Of a DNA stretch of 64,000 bases, positions 32,291-42,800 are shown piece by piece. Under the pieces are notes generated by a model. That model had not been told where the DNA came from. It searched no databases and was given only the letters and a program-made list of their open reading frames with translations. Both the position numbers and the translations under genes were made by a program. The stretch is from Paralvinella palmiformis (lineage: Eukaryota > Annelida > Polychaeta > Terebellida > Alvinellidae). Every line of letters starts with the position of its first letter. Position 1 is the first letter of the stretch. The DNA lies in contig JAODUP010000308.1 of NCBI GenBank assembly GCA_025642065.1, positions 186,001 to 250,000 of the forward strand. The letters are read 5' to 3'.

Positions 32291-33455
32291 AAGGCATTTG
32301 ACTCTGTTCCCCATCAGAGGCTACTAAGAAAAGTATATGGATACGGCACCAGAGGAAAGATTATTACATGGGTCAGGTCATTCCTTATAGCCAGAAGACA
32401 GAGTCTCCGTAGCCGGTGTATCCTCCCTACTGGCACATGTCCTAAGCAGCATATCACAGATCAGTGTTTGGGGACCCCTCTTATTTATTATCTTCATCAG
32501 TGACATGCCAGAGGTAGTTAACAGTCTAATCAGTATGTTCATGGGTGACACAAAACTGTTCAGGACTGTAAACAGAGAAGAAGACTCTACGGTTCTCCAG
32601 ACAGACTTGATTGCACTGCAAGAGTGGAGTAACGAATGGTAGCTGAAATTTAATGCAGATATATGCAATATATTGCAAATAGGAGGGAAAAATCCTAAAG
32701 TATTATATGACCCAATCCTAAAGTATTATATGACCCAATGTCTACATAGACCTACATAGACCAAACTGGAAAAAGATCTGGGTATCCATATAGACCCTGA
32801 ATTAAACTTCAGTCAACACTGTGAAAAACAGGTCAACAAAGGAAACCAAATACTAGGATTGATACGCAGGACATACTCCTATTTTGATGCCGAGTCTATG
32901 ACCAGACTATATACGTTACTGGTTCGACCCCACCTCGAGTATGGTAATGCAGCTTGGAGGCCCCTCTACAACAAAGACATCACCCTACTTGAGAATGTAC
33001 AAAGACGTGCCACTAAGTTAGTCCCAGGACTGCATGATAGGGAATACGATGATAGGCTGAAACAAGTGAAGCTGCCAAACCTTCACTACCGTAGGACAAG
33101 AGACAATATGATAGAGCTGTACAAACATACACATGGCATGTATCATATAGATGCCAAGTACATCAAATTAGATCAGTCACAAACCACCAGAGGGCATTAT
33201 TTCAAACTGGCCAAACACATAAACAAAAGTTCCTCACCATAAGAGCAACTAATGCATGGAATCATCTCCCAGCTGAGGTTGTAAATGCCCCAAGTCTGAA
33301 TGCCTTTAAAGCAAGGTTAGATAAAGGCTGGAGTCGATGGAAATACAGCCAACCACCTGTAAACACTTTATTTCATTATGACAGTGCGTCCCTAGGTAGG
33401 TCACTATCTGTTAACAGGCTATAAGCCTAAACTATATGCAGAAGAGGATAAGTAA
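32290..33455 (+). mobile_element. CR1/jockey-like LINE, 5'-truncated copy
   Basis: Begins inside the reverse transcriptase with AFDSVPHQRLLRKVYGYGTR (first catalytic Asp region), goes through ITWVRSFLIARRQS and a damaged YADD box (FMGDTKLFRTV for FADDTKLF), then KDLGIHIDPELNFSQHCEKQ, MTRLYTLLVRPHLEYGNAAW, LLENVQRRATKLVPGLHD, NLHYRRTRDNMIELYKHTHG and TTRGHYFKLAKH. The 127-codon frame at 32859-33242 is intact, so the copy is not very old. A 23-bp tandem duplication (CCTAAAGTATTATATGACCC twice, 32694-32740) interrupts it. It ends GCAGAAGAGGATAAGTAAC like the copy at 16700. The left junction sits inside the decayed gene. Confidence 0.88.
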
Positions 33456-33715
33456 CTATAAGTAGAGTGGTATATCCATTATTTGACTTGGTCACTACCA
33501 AATAACACTTACACCAAATAACACTACCAAATAACTGTTTGGTATTCTAATATTAGGCATATCAGAACATTATCACAACAATGGTCTAATGTCCACTGAT
33601 ATGATAACAGGTCAAGTTAATAGTTTATCTAATATTTACTTGCATTACTAGTCCTTGTTATAATTACCCGTGTTTTATAATATATTTATTTTGATGCCAT
33701 AGTCATATTTAAGTG

Positions 33716-33716
<1 letters not shown>
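33456..33716. other. non-coding; short ACCAAATAACACT repeat
   Basis: ACCAAATAACACTTAC, ACCAAATAACACTACC and AAATAACTG stand in a row at about 33498-33540. Nothing else was recognised. Confidence 0.5.

Positions 33717-33764
<48 letters not shown>
33717..33764. repeat. (CT)n-(AT)n compound microsatellite
   Basis: About nine CT units followed by about fourteen AT units. Confidence 0.95.
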
Positions 33765-33770
<6 letters not shown>

Positions 33771-34069
33771 CCTTTTCAGCTCAGTAAATATGTCTCTGTA
33801 CTTGTTATTCCAGTAAAGACGTGGCTGTATTAAGTGAATGCCACCAGCTGTCCACTGTGTATATGATATGTTTAGAACATATTTTTAATCCTTTTCACAG
33901 ACAAATATCTCTCCTGATATGCCAAAGAGACTGATAAGAATTCTCTCTTTGGTGGCATAGCAACAGGTGAGCATCTTCAATATGGTAAGAATTTCCTGTT
34001 ATGAGATTTGTTTCACTGGCCTATGGAGAGAGATTTTGGGAGTTATAAATATTTCAGGTAAAGTGGTAC

Positions 34070-34206
34070 TTGATTTGCTGTGGATGGAAATAGAGGCATA
34101 TATTATGCCAGTGAAATAGCTACAGATGCAATCATGTGTGACAAATGCCACACATGGCTTCACTGTACAGCAAATTGGAGACATCAAAGAGATTACCAAC
34201 CAAAAG
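34070..34206 (+). pseudogene. PHD-finger-like cysteine fragment
   Basis: The frame reads GNRGIYYASEIATDAIMCDK then CHTWLHCTANW. The M-x-C-D-x-C-x-x-W-x-H-x-x-C arrangement is like the middle of a PHD-type zinc finger (CDxCxxWxHxxC). It lies beyond the LINE that cuts the decayed gene and may be one of its last exons, or part of another repeat. The start and end are not defined: a (TA)n follows at 34209. Confidence 0.4.
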
Positions 34207-34207
34207 G

Positions 34208-34208
<1 letters not shown>

Positions 34209-34243
<35 letters not shown>
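34209..34243. repeat. (AT)n microsatellite
   Basis: About 17 AT units between the PHD-like fragment and the BEL/Pao remnant. Confidence 0.95.
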
Positions 34244-34245
<2 letters not shown>

Positions 34246-34661
34246 ATTACAAGTTAGGTTTGATTGAGCTCTGAGTTTCTGTAACATTTCAATCGTGGTT
34301 ACGTCAGCTGGGTTTACGACTGTGACAGACCTGTGAGATCCTTCACGAAGTACATTCCAGGGAATCCATCCTAATATGGATCTTGTCAGATGAGGCGAAC
34401 CTAAAGGTCCAACGCGGACTTCAAGCGGAGCGCAAACATCTGTCGCGTTATTGCCATATGGCTATCAATGACTGGCAAAACAATGTAATATCATCAGTGG
34501 TGGGAATGTGGCTTCTGTTAACTGGCATTCTGTCCTTGGTGTACATGATAGGCAGTGAGTGGTAGGCAGTGTTCCTCATGAAGATCTAGTATCTCAAGAT
34601 CACCAACTTCGTATGTGTGCATCACAAGTGGAGCATCCATTGCATCAGTGGACAGCTTTAC

Positions 34662-35045
34662 TCATTTCCCCTTTGCTCCTAGTTGGTGCATGAGATTCTC
34701 AGCGCAGAATGACACATTACTGCCCGAGTCAATAAATGCGTATGTAACCACCAACCTATTACATCCCTTCTTCCTAACTCTCACAGGAAAGATCACTTTG
34801 GCCTTCAAAAGGTTTGTCTTTTTGCCAAACAATAGGGCTGTGAACTGTTCACATGCATCAAGTGAATGCGACCTCCGACAGTGTAAATATGGTGAGGTGA
34901 ATGCATTTGGATGTCTTCCATTGTTAACTATGGGTCTGTTCAATGCAGATGTCTCGTTAGCATTAATAGTTTTGAGGCAAATCTTCCCCCAGAATGATTC
35001 ATTGTATGTTGAGATCTGGATGAATCTTTCATGGCTTCTCTTCAA
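34662..35045 (-). pseudogene. BEL/Pao gag C-terminus and protease, longest open piece
   Basis: A 127-codon minus-strand frame containing KTINANETSALNRPIVNNGR, CRRSHSLDACEQFTALLFGK and the protease site AFIDSGSNVSF (Asp-Ser-Gly). A reverse frame on the plus strand over the same span is only its shadow. In intact elements the protease frees gag and pol products. Confidence 0.8.
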
Positions 35046-35288
35046 AATGCCGGATTATTAGCTTTTCTGGCCTCTTAGCGGATGAATTTGACCAAGTCCT
35101 GAAACACCGGTCTTTGTTTGTGCTCTCATTTTTCCTGAGCAATGTTCTGCCACTTATCATGTAAGGTGTATGGAAGCTTGCTGACTATTCTCCTGATGTT
35201 TTCAGTATATTCAAGGATTTTTAGACCGTTGACATTTTTCACAGCCTGTTCGCATTCCGTCAAAAAGATCGGAAATTCATCTAGACCT

Positions 35289-35561
35289 TTAAATTGTCGA
35301 TTTTGATAGCAGGCCAGTTGAGTGATTTATTGATGAACGAATCCACAACAATGTCAGCATTACCATATTCTGATCCTTTGTGGCGTTCAGATAAGAGTAC
35401 CCATGTACAATCCTGTTTGGTTCACCAGCAGTGTATTGATTGAAATAGCTCAACTTGTCATCATCAGACTCACAGTTGACCAACACCTGTGTCTCAAGTT
35501 GTCTCAAAAAACGTCGACACTCCATAGCGTCACCACAGATTTCAATTTTGGGCCTACTCAA
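35289..35561 (-). pseudogene. BEL/Pao gag core fragment (DUF1759-like)
   Basis: Ninety codons starting MSRPKIEICGDAMECRRFLR and including SDDDKLSYFNQYTAGEPNRI-VHGYSYLNA, which is the family's most conserved stretch. After that the frame drifts into AKDQNMVMLTLLW-type text, a sign of a frameshift near 35340. Confidence 0.82.
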
Positions 35562-36320
35562 AACTTAACTAGGGCAGATATAACACTCGAACTGGATCCT
35601 ATCTCAGGATAAACATCAGCTGCTTCAAGGACTTCGGCTTGTACACTAGTATGTCTTGTTCCTCTTCAAGCTAGAGTTCCACCTCTTGTAACTGAAGCTG
35701 TAATTTTGACTCAGCTAGTTCACGTTTTGTTTCTGGGGTGTGCTGTTTTTACGTTAAGTTCTGCCCTTTTCTGTTCAAGAATAGCAAGGGCTGATTTAGC
35801 ACTAGCCTTTGATGAAGCAGATCTAACACTGATATTATCTGTGTCATCTATTATGGCTTGTCTAGTGATCCAATTGTCAATTTTGGTCTTTGAAATTAAG
35901 AAAGTTACTTACTCTAGGATTAAGCCAATCATTATAATATTCGTCAACATCGTCTTCCTGTAAGAGTTTACTATAGTTGTTGTCAACATCCAGAAAGTCA
36001 TCATATAGGTTTATCCACCATTTGTATTGATTGCCGATTTCCTATTTATCACATCATTGTCCATGCGATTCATACACGCGTCAATATTTTTCTCAATATT
36101 TTTCTCGAGTTCTCCACACAATTGTTTCAGTCTCTTGAACTTTGTCTGTAGAGTATATTCAAGTCCCTTTTATGTAAGTTTTCTCGGATGTGCTGGTTGT
36201 ACATCAACATCATCATCGATTGCGATTGGTCTTTCATCATTGTCAGACATTTTGGTGGTTTCATGGCTACTATGTCAGTGTCTGTGTATGTCTTGGATGA
36301 TCGCCAAGGCATGACAAGGC

Positions 36321-36835
36321 TTCACACAGATTTAGTAACAACTGTACATATATGATGACATTCTATTAAAGCGGTGAAGGTTGAGAAGGTTGTGAAGGTT
36401 GACTATAACAAAATGAAAAAGAAATACTTTTACAATCACATTTGATTAATATGGCAAATAATAGTTATTAAAGCATTCACGTTTCCACATCAATATATCA
36501 TAGAAATTTATAAGCTACGGACACATGAGTATAGGCTTGGGATGTTTGACAGATAAACATTAAAATTATAATAATAAACACATTACATACAATATTTTGT
36601 TGCCTCTACATCGCAAATAATAATTCCAATAAACTATAACGTCCAACGCAAGAACCAGTATATCGTCACACGACTATAGCCCTCTACACTCAATCAGTGT
36701 ACACTAGTTACATTCTTCCATTCAAAAAATACATTTATGCAACACTCCTTTGAATGGCCAATATACGGGGCTTTATTAATATAACATAATCATTATTTAA
36801 TTTTAAAGATAATCATTATCATGTTTACGTGATAA
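36321..36835. other. spacer between two minus-strand retroelements
   Basis: AT-rich DNA with the short repeat GGTTGAGAAGGTTGTGAAGG at about 36377. No LTR-like ends were recognised. Confidence 0.5.
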
Positions 36836-37477
36836 TTACCACAAGGCCAAAGTAGATTTAGATAAAAGGGAGGTTTTTGAAAACATATACATGGTATTGA
36901 TTTTAGATGTAATATCTAAATTGCGATGTGAGAGGTAGGCAGAGCTTTTCCAGTCTCCCAGGATTTGTATAGATTCACCTGGGAGCCCCTGGGTGAGAGC
37001 CCATGATACGCCACCTCTACCTGAAACTGGGCCCTGTATAATTATTACCATTTGGTCTCAGTATGCTTTCTGATATGAGCAATAAATCATTCTAATACAG
37101 TGGAATTGGTTTCCTGATTTGTCTCAAGTCATAAAAGCTGGACCTTCAGAATCTACTTTTGTAGCACACTGAAAAGATTTTAAGATCGCCTGAACTGGAC
37201 ATAATGGATGATATTTTAGTCTAGGAAGTGGACACTCCAAGATCAGATCTTTATATTGGATGGTCTTTGTCCATCTAATCTTCATGATGAGACCCATCAC
37301 CAAACCATCAGGATGAATAAGAAAGTCACACCTGGGAAGGTGTTTGGTTGGATCAAAGGATCTTAATGATTGAGGAAACACATTAGACTTCCTCAGCATA
37401 GAAAATAATATAGTAAGACATGCTGCCCAGATTACTTTATGGTAAGCTGTATCTAGATTTACCTGTCCCTTGATCAT
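36836..37477 (-). pseudogene. tyrosine recombinase catalytic domain, broken
   Basis: Frame 37477-37124 gives VIWAACLTILFSMLRKSNVF (first catalytic Arg in LRKSN), SFDPTKHLPRCDFLIHPDGL, IRWTKTIQYKDLILECPLPR and HPLCPVQAILKSF. The later part (36836-37051) gives RGGVSWALTQGLPGESIQIL and GDWKSSAYLSH. In the H-x-x-R box NYTGPSFR stands where families have Y-x-GHSFR, so the His is Pro, and a frame change follows. The final catalytic Tyr lies in the AYLS region. The enzyme would have integrated circular cDNA without target duplication. Confidence 0.82.
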
Positions 37478-37655
37478 TAGTAATAACTGGGGTGTGATTG
37501 GGAGCTATTGTTTGACAGATAATCCTTTTGTTTTAACAATACACTTCATTACTGTAGATAATACCCAGTTATTATTTAGTGGGTTTGGCTAAGTGGAGGA
37601 TCCTAATTATATTCAAATACTGTTTGATAGAATTATAAGAAAGTCTATCAGCTAG

Positions 37656-37859
37656 CTATGCTGCATATCCACACAGTATTACATCAGATATGGGAATGGG
37701 AGAACATCCTAAAAGCTCACAAAACTGAAAGAAAATTGTCCTGTGGGTATTATATGCCTGCCGAGTTGACGAAGCATAACACTGAGTCCGGTATTTAGTC
37801 ACTTTCCCATCTAGTTCCCTTTCCATATCTGATGAGCCCATACCTGTTGGGGAAACCAA
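37656..37859 (-). pseudogene. tyrosine recombinase core-binding domain fragment
   Basis: MERELDGKVTKYRTQCYASS then TRQAYNTHRTIFFQFCELLG and PISDVILCGYAA. The STRQAYxTxxxxFxxFC pattern is the usual N-terminal (SAM-like) core-binding part of DIRS/Crypton-type recombinases. It lies just before the catalytic domain in the same orientation. Confidence 0.8.
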
Positions 37860-38039
37860 AGCAAAAAGTAATCAATGGGTTAGAGAGATGATCCCCGAAT
37901 CAATCTGATAAGGTTGCTGGGATCTCACGGGGAAAAAAACACCCAAGAATTGGGAGTATTCCTTGACAAAAGAGACCAACTCTGATGTTATGATGTTATG
38001 TGTGGCCACAGGGAGCAGACTTGGGGTCAATTCAATTCC

Positions 38040-38210
38040 GGAAATGGAATTGATGGTCAATTCCGGAATTTGAATTGATTATTTAAAAAAAAATTAATTT
38101 TGAATTGAGAAATTTTGAATTGAAGAAAATTTTGAATTGGAATTGAGAAATTTTGAATTGGAATTGAGAAATTTTGAATTGGAATTGAGAAATTTTGAAT
38201 TTGAAGTTTC
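38040..38210. repeat. subterminal GAATTG repeat series of the MITE
   Basis: GGAATTGAGAAATTTTGAATT is repeated with small changes about four times, next to further GAATTG units. The opposite end (39655-39750) has another GAATTG-rich run. Subterminal short repeats in hAT elements are candidate transposase-binding sites. Confidence 0.8.
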
Positions 38211-38315
38211 CTACAAAAAAAAATTATCCAAAAATTAATATACCATTTTTACAATGTTAACACTTCATGTGGTGTTACCAATATATTGGAACCATAATGA
38301 TCCAGAGCTTTGGTT

Positions 38316-38319
<4 letters not shown>

Positions 38320-38349
<30 letters not shown>
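38320..38349. repeat. (TA)n inside the MITE, first module
   Basis: Follows GGTTCCTTA and precedes TCAGATATGCACACC. The same setting recurs at 39317-39347. Confidence 0.9.
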
Positions 38350-38353
<4 letters not shown>

Positions 38354-38527
38354 TATGCACACCAACTGTGGCACCCTAAGTGAGCATTTAACCAATTAAA
38401 ATGGTCTGGATACCATGGGCTTCATCCCCACTGTGACACCACCACATAGCATACCTGTAATCTATATAGAGATACTGCTATTTAGGAATTAATTAATTTT
38501 ATCATTTCACCAGGAATACCAATCTGG

Positions 38528-38897
38528 GGAGTGAGCTCCGGTGGCCTAGTGGTTAAGCACCCGGCACTTGGTGCCAATGGTCACAGGTTCGAACCCCGTA
38601 AGAGGTCGAAACTTTTTCCAGGGATTAATTTCTCGGCTCACTACATCATGGGTGGCTGACCACGTTAAATGGCGCTGCCGTCTCCACTGAATTATTTAAA
38701 ATAAAGGGGGACATTAAAAACCCCATGAGGACGTAAAACACTCTGGCAGTGACCACCCTCATGGTATTTCGGCTCCATCTTTCCGTACTGCTCCCCTGTG
38801 AGTGGTGGGGGAGGAGATTTCTCAACCACTCCAACATAGAGGCTGTGCTGATTAAGCGACAGCCTGGGGATTCTCCCTGAACAACAAAACCAAACCA
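38528..38897 (+). mobile_element. SINE family B, full-length, nested in the MITE
   Basis: tRNA-like head GAGCTCCGGTGGCCTAGTGG with B box GGTTCGAACCCCG, then GTCGAAACTTTTTCCAGGGA, AATGGCGCTGCCGTCTCCAC, TTATTTAAAATAAAGGGGGA, CCATCTTTCCGTACTGCTCC, GATTAAGCGACAGCCTGGGG and an end AACAACAAAACCAAACC. Flanks repeat ACCAATCTGG (38518-38527 and 38898-38907), a 10-bp target duplication. Minus-strand copies stand at 43031-43388 and 47916-48212. Apparent open frames of 70-120 codons over each copy are only translations of the SINE. Confidence 0.95.
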
Positions 38898-39311
38898 ACC
38901 AATCTGGAGCCAAAGTTTACCCCCTCCTTTCCTCAAACTGTGACTACTATAGCCTGTCCCCAGACCTAACAGTTTAATAACCATTTGAGAGATTTTGTAA
39001 ACATACCACATGTCATTAGTTTAGTACCCAGCAGGGTTGTGAAATTAAATACAGGGTCTGACCTCTGCTGGGCGGAGCTAAGCAAATACATTCCTTTCAA
39101 GGCTCCTACTGGGCAGTGAAATAAAAACACACCTTGGATGATTAGAAAATATACTCTTACATGGGGATGCACCCAAGACTATGATCCACCAGGTGATATA
39201 CCTCTTTAGCTAAAAGCGCCTTGTGGTTAGGCTTGCCCTAATTTTACCATGTTAACACTTGCATGTGCTGTTATCAATAAACTGGAACCAAATTGATCCA
39301 GAACTTTGGTT

Positions 39312-39316
<5 letters not shown>

Positions 39317-39347
<31 letters not shown>
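39317..39347. repeat. (TA)n inside the MITE, second module
   Basis: Same context as 38320-38349 (after GGTTCCTTA, before TCAAATATACACACT). Confidence 0.9.
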
Positions 39348-39349
<2 letters not shown>

Positions 39350-39839
39350 AATATACACACTAACTGTGGCACAGCACATGTGCATTTAACCAATTAAAAT
39401 GGTCTGGATACATGGTGACACTACCACATAGCATGCTTGTAATCTATGTAGAGATATTGCTATTTAGGCATTTACCCCATTCAATGTTTAGAACAGGCAA
39501 AATTAAATTAAATCCACAAATTAATTTACCATTTAATTTTTTAATCCAGAAATATTTCTTCCATGACAATCCTAATTGGAATATAAACTACTCGAATAAT
39601 GTATTCCAAGTAGGTACTTGGAGTATCTATTAATGGTAAAATATATTAGGCAAAGAATTGGAATTGAAAATTTGGGAATTGAATAATTTGAGGTGGAATT
39701 GGAATTGACCAAATGGAATTGAGTGGAATTGGAATTGACAAAATTGAATTGACTCCATGTCTGACAGGGAGCAATATGATTTGAATGACATGTGTTGTGC
39801 CATGTTCCACAAAAACTTATTAAGACTCCGAGGCTCAGC

Positions 39840-40300
39840 TAAACCGCATAAAATGCCATAAAGTTTGGTTGGTGCGACCTAGAAATAATATCACTCGTAA
39901 CATTATCTACACCTCTGATGTGTACAGCTCTTTGTTCAAAGTTGCATTTGATCGAGAGCCAGAACAATTCTCGAAGAGCTTCCATATTACTTTCTCATGA
40001 CAACTTCCTTTGTTAATAACTGACATAGCTGTAGTAATGCATGTATGAATGATAACCTTTCTATTGAGCCATAATGGAGCCCAACGTTTTGCTGCTAGAA
40101 TAACAGTCAAGGCCTCTATAATGTATGTGTAAATTGGCAGCTTGTGGCCAATCTGTATTCCATTTTACAAAACAGTAGTCACCTAAGAAGGTTGCCCCGC
40201 CACCAGTGTTACATACGTCAGTATATACGCTGGTGACTGGCTTAAGATGGGACCATGTTGTGGTGCCATTGACTGTACTCAATATGTCACCCACCACTGT
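39840..40300 (-). pseudogene. DIRS RNase H region
   Basis: YLSTVNGTTTWSHLKPVTSV-YTDVCNTGGGATFLGDYCFV carries the Asp of T-D-x-C-x-x-G-x-G (normally TDAS). WNTDWPQAANLHIHYREAL-like and LTVILAAKRWAPLWLNRKVI carry the Glu/helix part. TCITTAMSVINKGSCHEKVI corresponds to the xDNxxxVxxxN.G part, with the Asp-Asn lost. DNVTSDIISRSHQPNF matches the closing ADxLSR. Two frames are needed. The MITE insertion follows shortly after the end. Confidence 0.78.
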
Positions 40301-40539
40301 ATGTCATGGTGGAAGTCGGCCTTGAGATGGACTTTATGAGAGCGGTGTGAAAGCTTGTTCATTGTATCAAGGATGCGTCGGAGAAAAGGTACGGCCTCCA
40401 CGGACGACCTGACATGCCCAATTAAGCTTTCCTGCAAGCGACTGCAGTTTTGCATGTTGCAAATTCCTGGAACAGCTGTAGAAACTCAACAATGCGCGTA
40501 GGAGTAAGTTTGATAGTCATTGTTACCAATACCTAAGAA

Positions 40540-40965
40540 CGTAAGATGTTGAGTTGGTCCTTCAACTTTAGACCAGTTGATATAAAACCCTGAACTGCGT
40601 ACTAACTTAATGAGAGTATTTAGCACCTCTCTGCAACGTTCTTTGGTATCCTCAATACACAGAAAATCATCGAGATTGATACAGACTGTGAAATCCCCTT
40701 TGAGCCATCATATATATAATTTTACTGGTTAGTGTTGAACATATGTATGGGCTTTGGCTGGCACCAAAGCTAAGTCTGGTGTCTACAAAATATGTTGGGT
40801 TTGGATCCCCCCCCCCTGAATGTCCATTTCAAGCCCTTGGTCTAATTTAGCCATACAACACTGTGGCGTCAGCACTGATACAGCATCATCCAAGGAGTGG
40901 TAATGAAAGTTAAACTTTTCAGCATATGAATTCATAGATCTACCCAGTGGTAGACCCATCATGAA
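40540..40965 (-). pseudogene. DIRS reverse transcriptase, N-terminal remnant
   Basis: LPLGRSMNSYAEKFNFHYHS-LDDAVSVL followed by MAKLDQGLEM is the DIRS/Ngaro pattern LPxGxSxNxxIxxxxFxxxYxSxDDA and AKxDLxxAF. In this copy DLxxAF has become DQGLEM. Later parts are scrambled by stops; YLDD is not intact (a run of stops and SVY*-type text near 40640-40690). Polymerase function is lost. Confidence 0.7.
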
Positions 40966-41189
40966 TCACCTGTACCCTGTACCTTGGCGTTATAGGTCCG
41001 AGCACTCAATGTGCATGGGCCAATTATTCCTTGTTGGCTATTACTTCCACTCAAATATGGCGGTCGAACACGTAGATCTAGTTAGTAGTTACATTTGGAA
41101 GATGCTTTTCATAGTTTTGAAGGGGTACAAACGAAAATCAAAGAAATAGAAGATAGAACAGCGATGCAGCTTTACAAATAATCGGGGTT

Positions 41190-41400
41190 CCCATGTGTTC
41201 TAGAAAACTTGGAAAATAACAAATTCATTTTCCAGGTCCTGGAAATGTCCTTAAATTTGACAAAATCTGGAAAATATGGCCTTTGAAAAAAAATCCCCTT
41301 AGAACAAAAGAAACCTGACTAAATAGGATACCTGTAGAAAATAATATTTCCTTGGCAGTGGGAACCATGAGATACTGCATTTCTTATAAATGTCAGCCTT
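41190..41400. repeat. TTCCCATG..CTGGAAAA..TTTTCCAGG repeat
   Basis: GGTTCCCATGTGTTCTAGAA, CTTGGAAAATAACAAATTCA and TTTTCCAGGTCCTGG stand in a row, followed by AAAATCCCCTTAGAACAAAAG. This is the same family as the palindrome region 49063-49260 (GAGTTCCCATGCATCCTGGA, TTTTCCAGGATGCATGGGAA, AAAATCCAATTAGAACCCCCC). It may interrupt the DIRS element between gag and RT. Confidence 0.6.
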
Positions 41401-41571
41401 TCTTTTTAATCTGATTATAATACTTATTAAAAGTAAATAGACTTAATCTAATATATCTTTATTAAACACTAGTAGCAGTAATTACAACTAAGTTCCTGAC
41501 CCCGACATGAGCATATGAAAAACTAAAAACGATCAAAAATGGCTCAGATTTATAATAATATTGATGAACAT

Positions 41572-41735
41572 TGTTCCGATGCTAAGTGCTCGGATCTTTA
41601 TCACCAACAAACACGATGCTGATATTCAGCTTGCGTCAGAGCACCAGAAACACCCAAACTTGGCGCATGCACATAGACTGCTCGGACCTTTATCATCAGC
41701 AAACACAATTCCGATGCTCGGATACTTAACAACAG
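41572..41735. repeat. dispersed CTCGG..CAGCAAACAC repeat, third copy
   Basis: TTCCGATGCTAAGTGCTCGG, ACTGCTCGGACCTTTATCAT-CAGCAAACACAATTCCGATG and CTCGGATACTTAA. It has two internal related units and matches the segments at 22100-22280 and 22440-22550. Confidence 0.55.
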
Positions 41736-41849
41736 CCTAATATGAAACCCCTCCTTGATGCCCTGTAATAGATATTCTCAGTCATTATCATGGAGCAGCT
41801 TTCCAAATTTCATAATAATCAGATAATGATTTAGATGTGGTTGGGATCT

Positions 41850-42800
41850 GGCGTAATAATGATTTTGATGATAGGGTTGGGCTCTGGTCCGGTATTGCTG
41901 CCGAATTTAGTTTAGGTGATTACGATTTGGGTGGTTTTTTAAACATATATTACAGACATGAGCACATTTACAGGACTCACCCTGGGGGCAAGTTTGCATG
42001 GTATATTGTATACACACTTCCCTGCCCGAGTTCCTATCTACTATTTTTTGTCTAGGGTTGGCCCTAGATTTCCTGTTAGCATCATGGTTAAATCTGTTCA
42101 CGGCTGACATGGGCTTCTCCATTATGGCAACTTGTTGGAGATGTGGGCAATCCACACCCCACTCAAATCCGAGTGAAGCCGGTATCTCCCTCTATTGTCT
42201 GTCATATTGCGGGACAATCTCCCAGTAAAATAAAGCGTTCCTTTACATTAACTACCTGGCACAAAATCAACTGTGTCGTAGTATGTGACTTTCTCACCTG
42301 ATGGCTAAGTAAGGTATATCAGCGGGTTGTCGACCGGTGTAGCCTGTAGGTCCTGCCACTTTGGTGCCAAAATGTTCAACAGGTTGTGGAGTTCCGTATG
42401 TTCAGTCTACATCACGGTTACCACAGGCACAGGGCTGGAACTAGATGGTTCATTTGTTGATTTCGTCACCGCTTCTCTCGACTTGATATTGACGAACGGA
42501 GTCTGACCTCGTCTCTCAGCGTTAAATTCAGTCTTTTTAAGTCCTCTTCTGTCAATAACACGAGATCCTTCATGGTGATCCTTCATGGTTTACGGGAAAA
42601 ATTATCTATTGATTTTGTGCAGATGTTGCGGCGTGTTTTGACTCTGGCCTTCCACTGGTTCTTCCACAACCTTCGTGTAAGGGTTGGACTGGTTATGATG
42701 CTGATGGTGTCCGCCTTGTACATCTTGATATGTAGCCACATCCTGTCTCGGCACTTGTAGAGGGTCTACTGTTTGTGGTGTCCATTGACCAGATTATCAT
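41850..42800 (-). pseudogene. DIRS gag-like ORF1, broken
   Basis: Minus-strand pieces run: LWKNQWKARVKTRRNICTKS region, then LLNILAPKWQDLQATPVDNP-LIYLT, GEKVTYYDTVDFVPGS, and the C-terminal frame 42155-41907 with RQKIVDRNSGREVCIQYTMQ and TCPQGESCKCAHVCNICLKN-HPNRNH. The G-R-E-x-C-xx-Y..C..C..HVC..C...HP motif is a CCCH-type finger common at the end of DIRS/Ngaro ORF1 proteins. Stops are frequent upstream of it. Confidence 0.75.

Larger units (their letters stand above)
34285..36320 (-). mobile_element. BEL/Pao-type LTR retrotransposon remnant (gag to protease)
   Basis: Minus strand, right to left. The gag start lies at about 36312 (MPWRSSKTYTDTDIVAMKPP). The conserved gag domain (DUF1759-like) at 35561-35289 reads PKIEICGDAMECRRFLRQLE and DDKLSYFNQYTAGEPNRIVH-GYSYL. 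Next come the knuckle-preceding CRRSHSLDACEQFTALLFGK and the protease YAFIDSGSNVSFCAENLMHQ-LG (34690-34760). Beyond these, RTLLGW-like text (TRSILGWIPWNVLREG, about 34330-34380) lies at the protease/reverse-transcriptase border. Several frames and stops occur. No polymerase, integrase or LTR was found: the piece ends near 34285. It is an inactive fragment. Confidence 0.82.
38016..39763 (-). mobile_element. hAT-like MITE, family 1, copy B, nested in the DIRS element
   Basis: Bounded by the exact 8-bp duplication ACAGGGAG (38008-38015 and 39764-39771). Ends: left CAGACTTGGGGTCAATTC, right (reverse complement) CAGACATGGAGTCAATTC. It is inverted relative to copy A at 3986-4887 and shares its inner text (for example AACCAATTAAAATGGTCTGG, CATAGCATnCnTGTAATCTA). 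A degenerate GAATTGAGAAATTTT series fills 38040-38200. Two related modules, each with GGAACC..GGTTCCTTATATAT.. and CACACnAACTGTGGCAC, occur at about 38280-38480 and 39285-39470. A 370-bp SINE (38528-38897) is inserted. Without it the element is 1378 bp. Confidence 0.9.

Noticed and set aside
34615..35061. 148-codon plus-strand open frame
   Set aside because: It lies antisense to the BEL/Pao gag-protease on the minus strand, which has recognisable motifs; the plus frame has none.
38646..39011. 121-codon minus-strand frame and related 70-95-codon frames at 43030-43293 and 47901-48189
   Set aside because: All are translations of SINE family B copies; similar peptides arise because the SINE is repeated, not because a protein is conserved.
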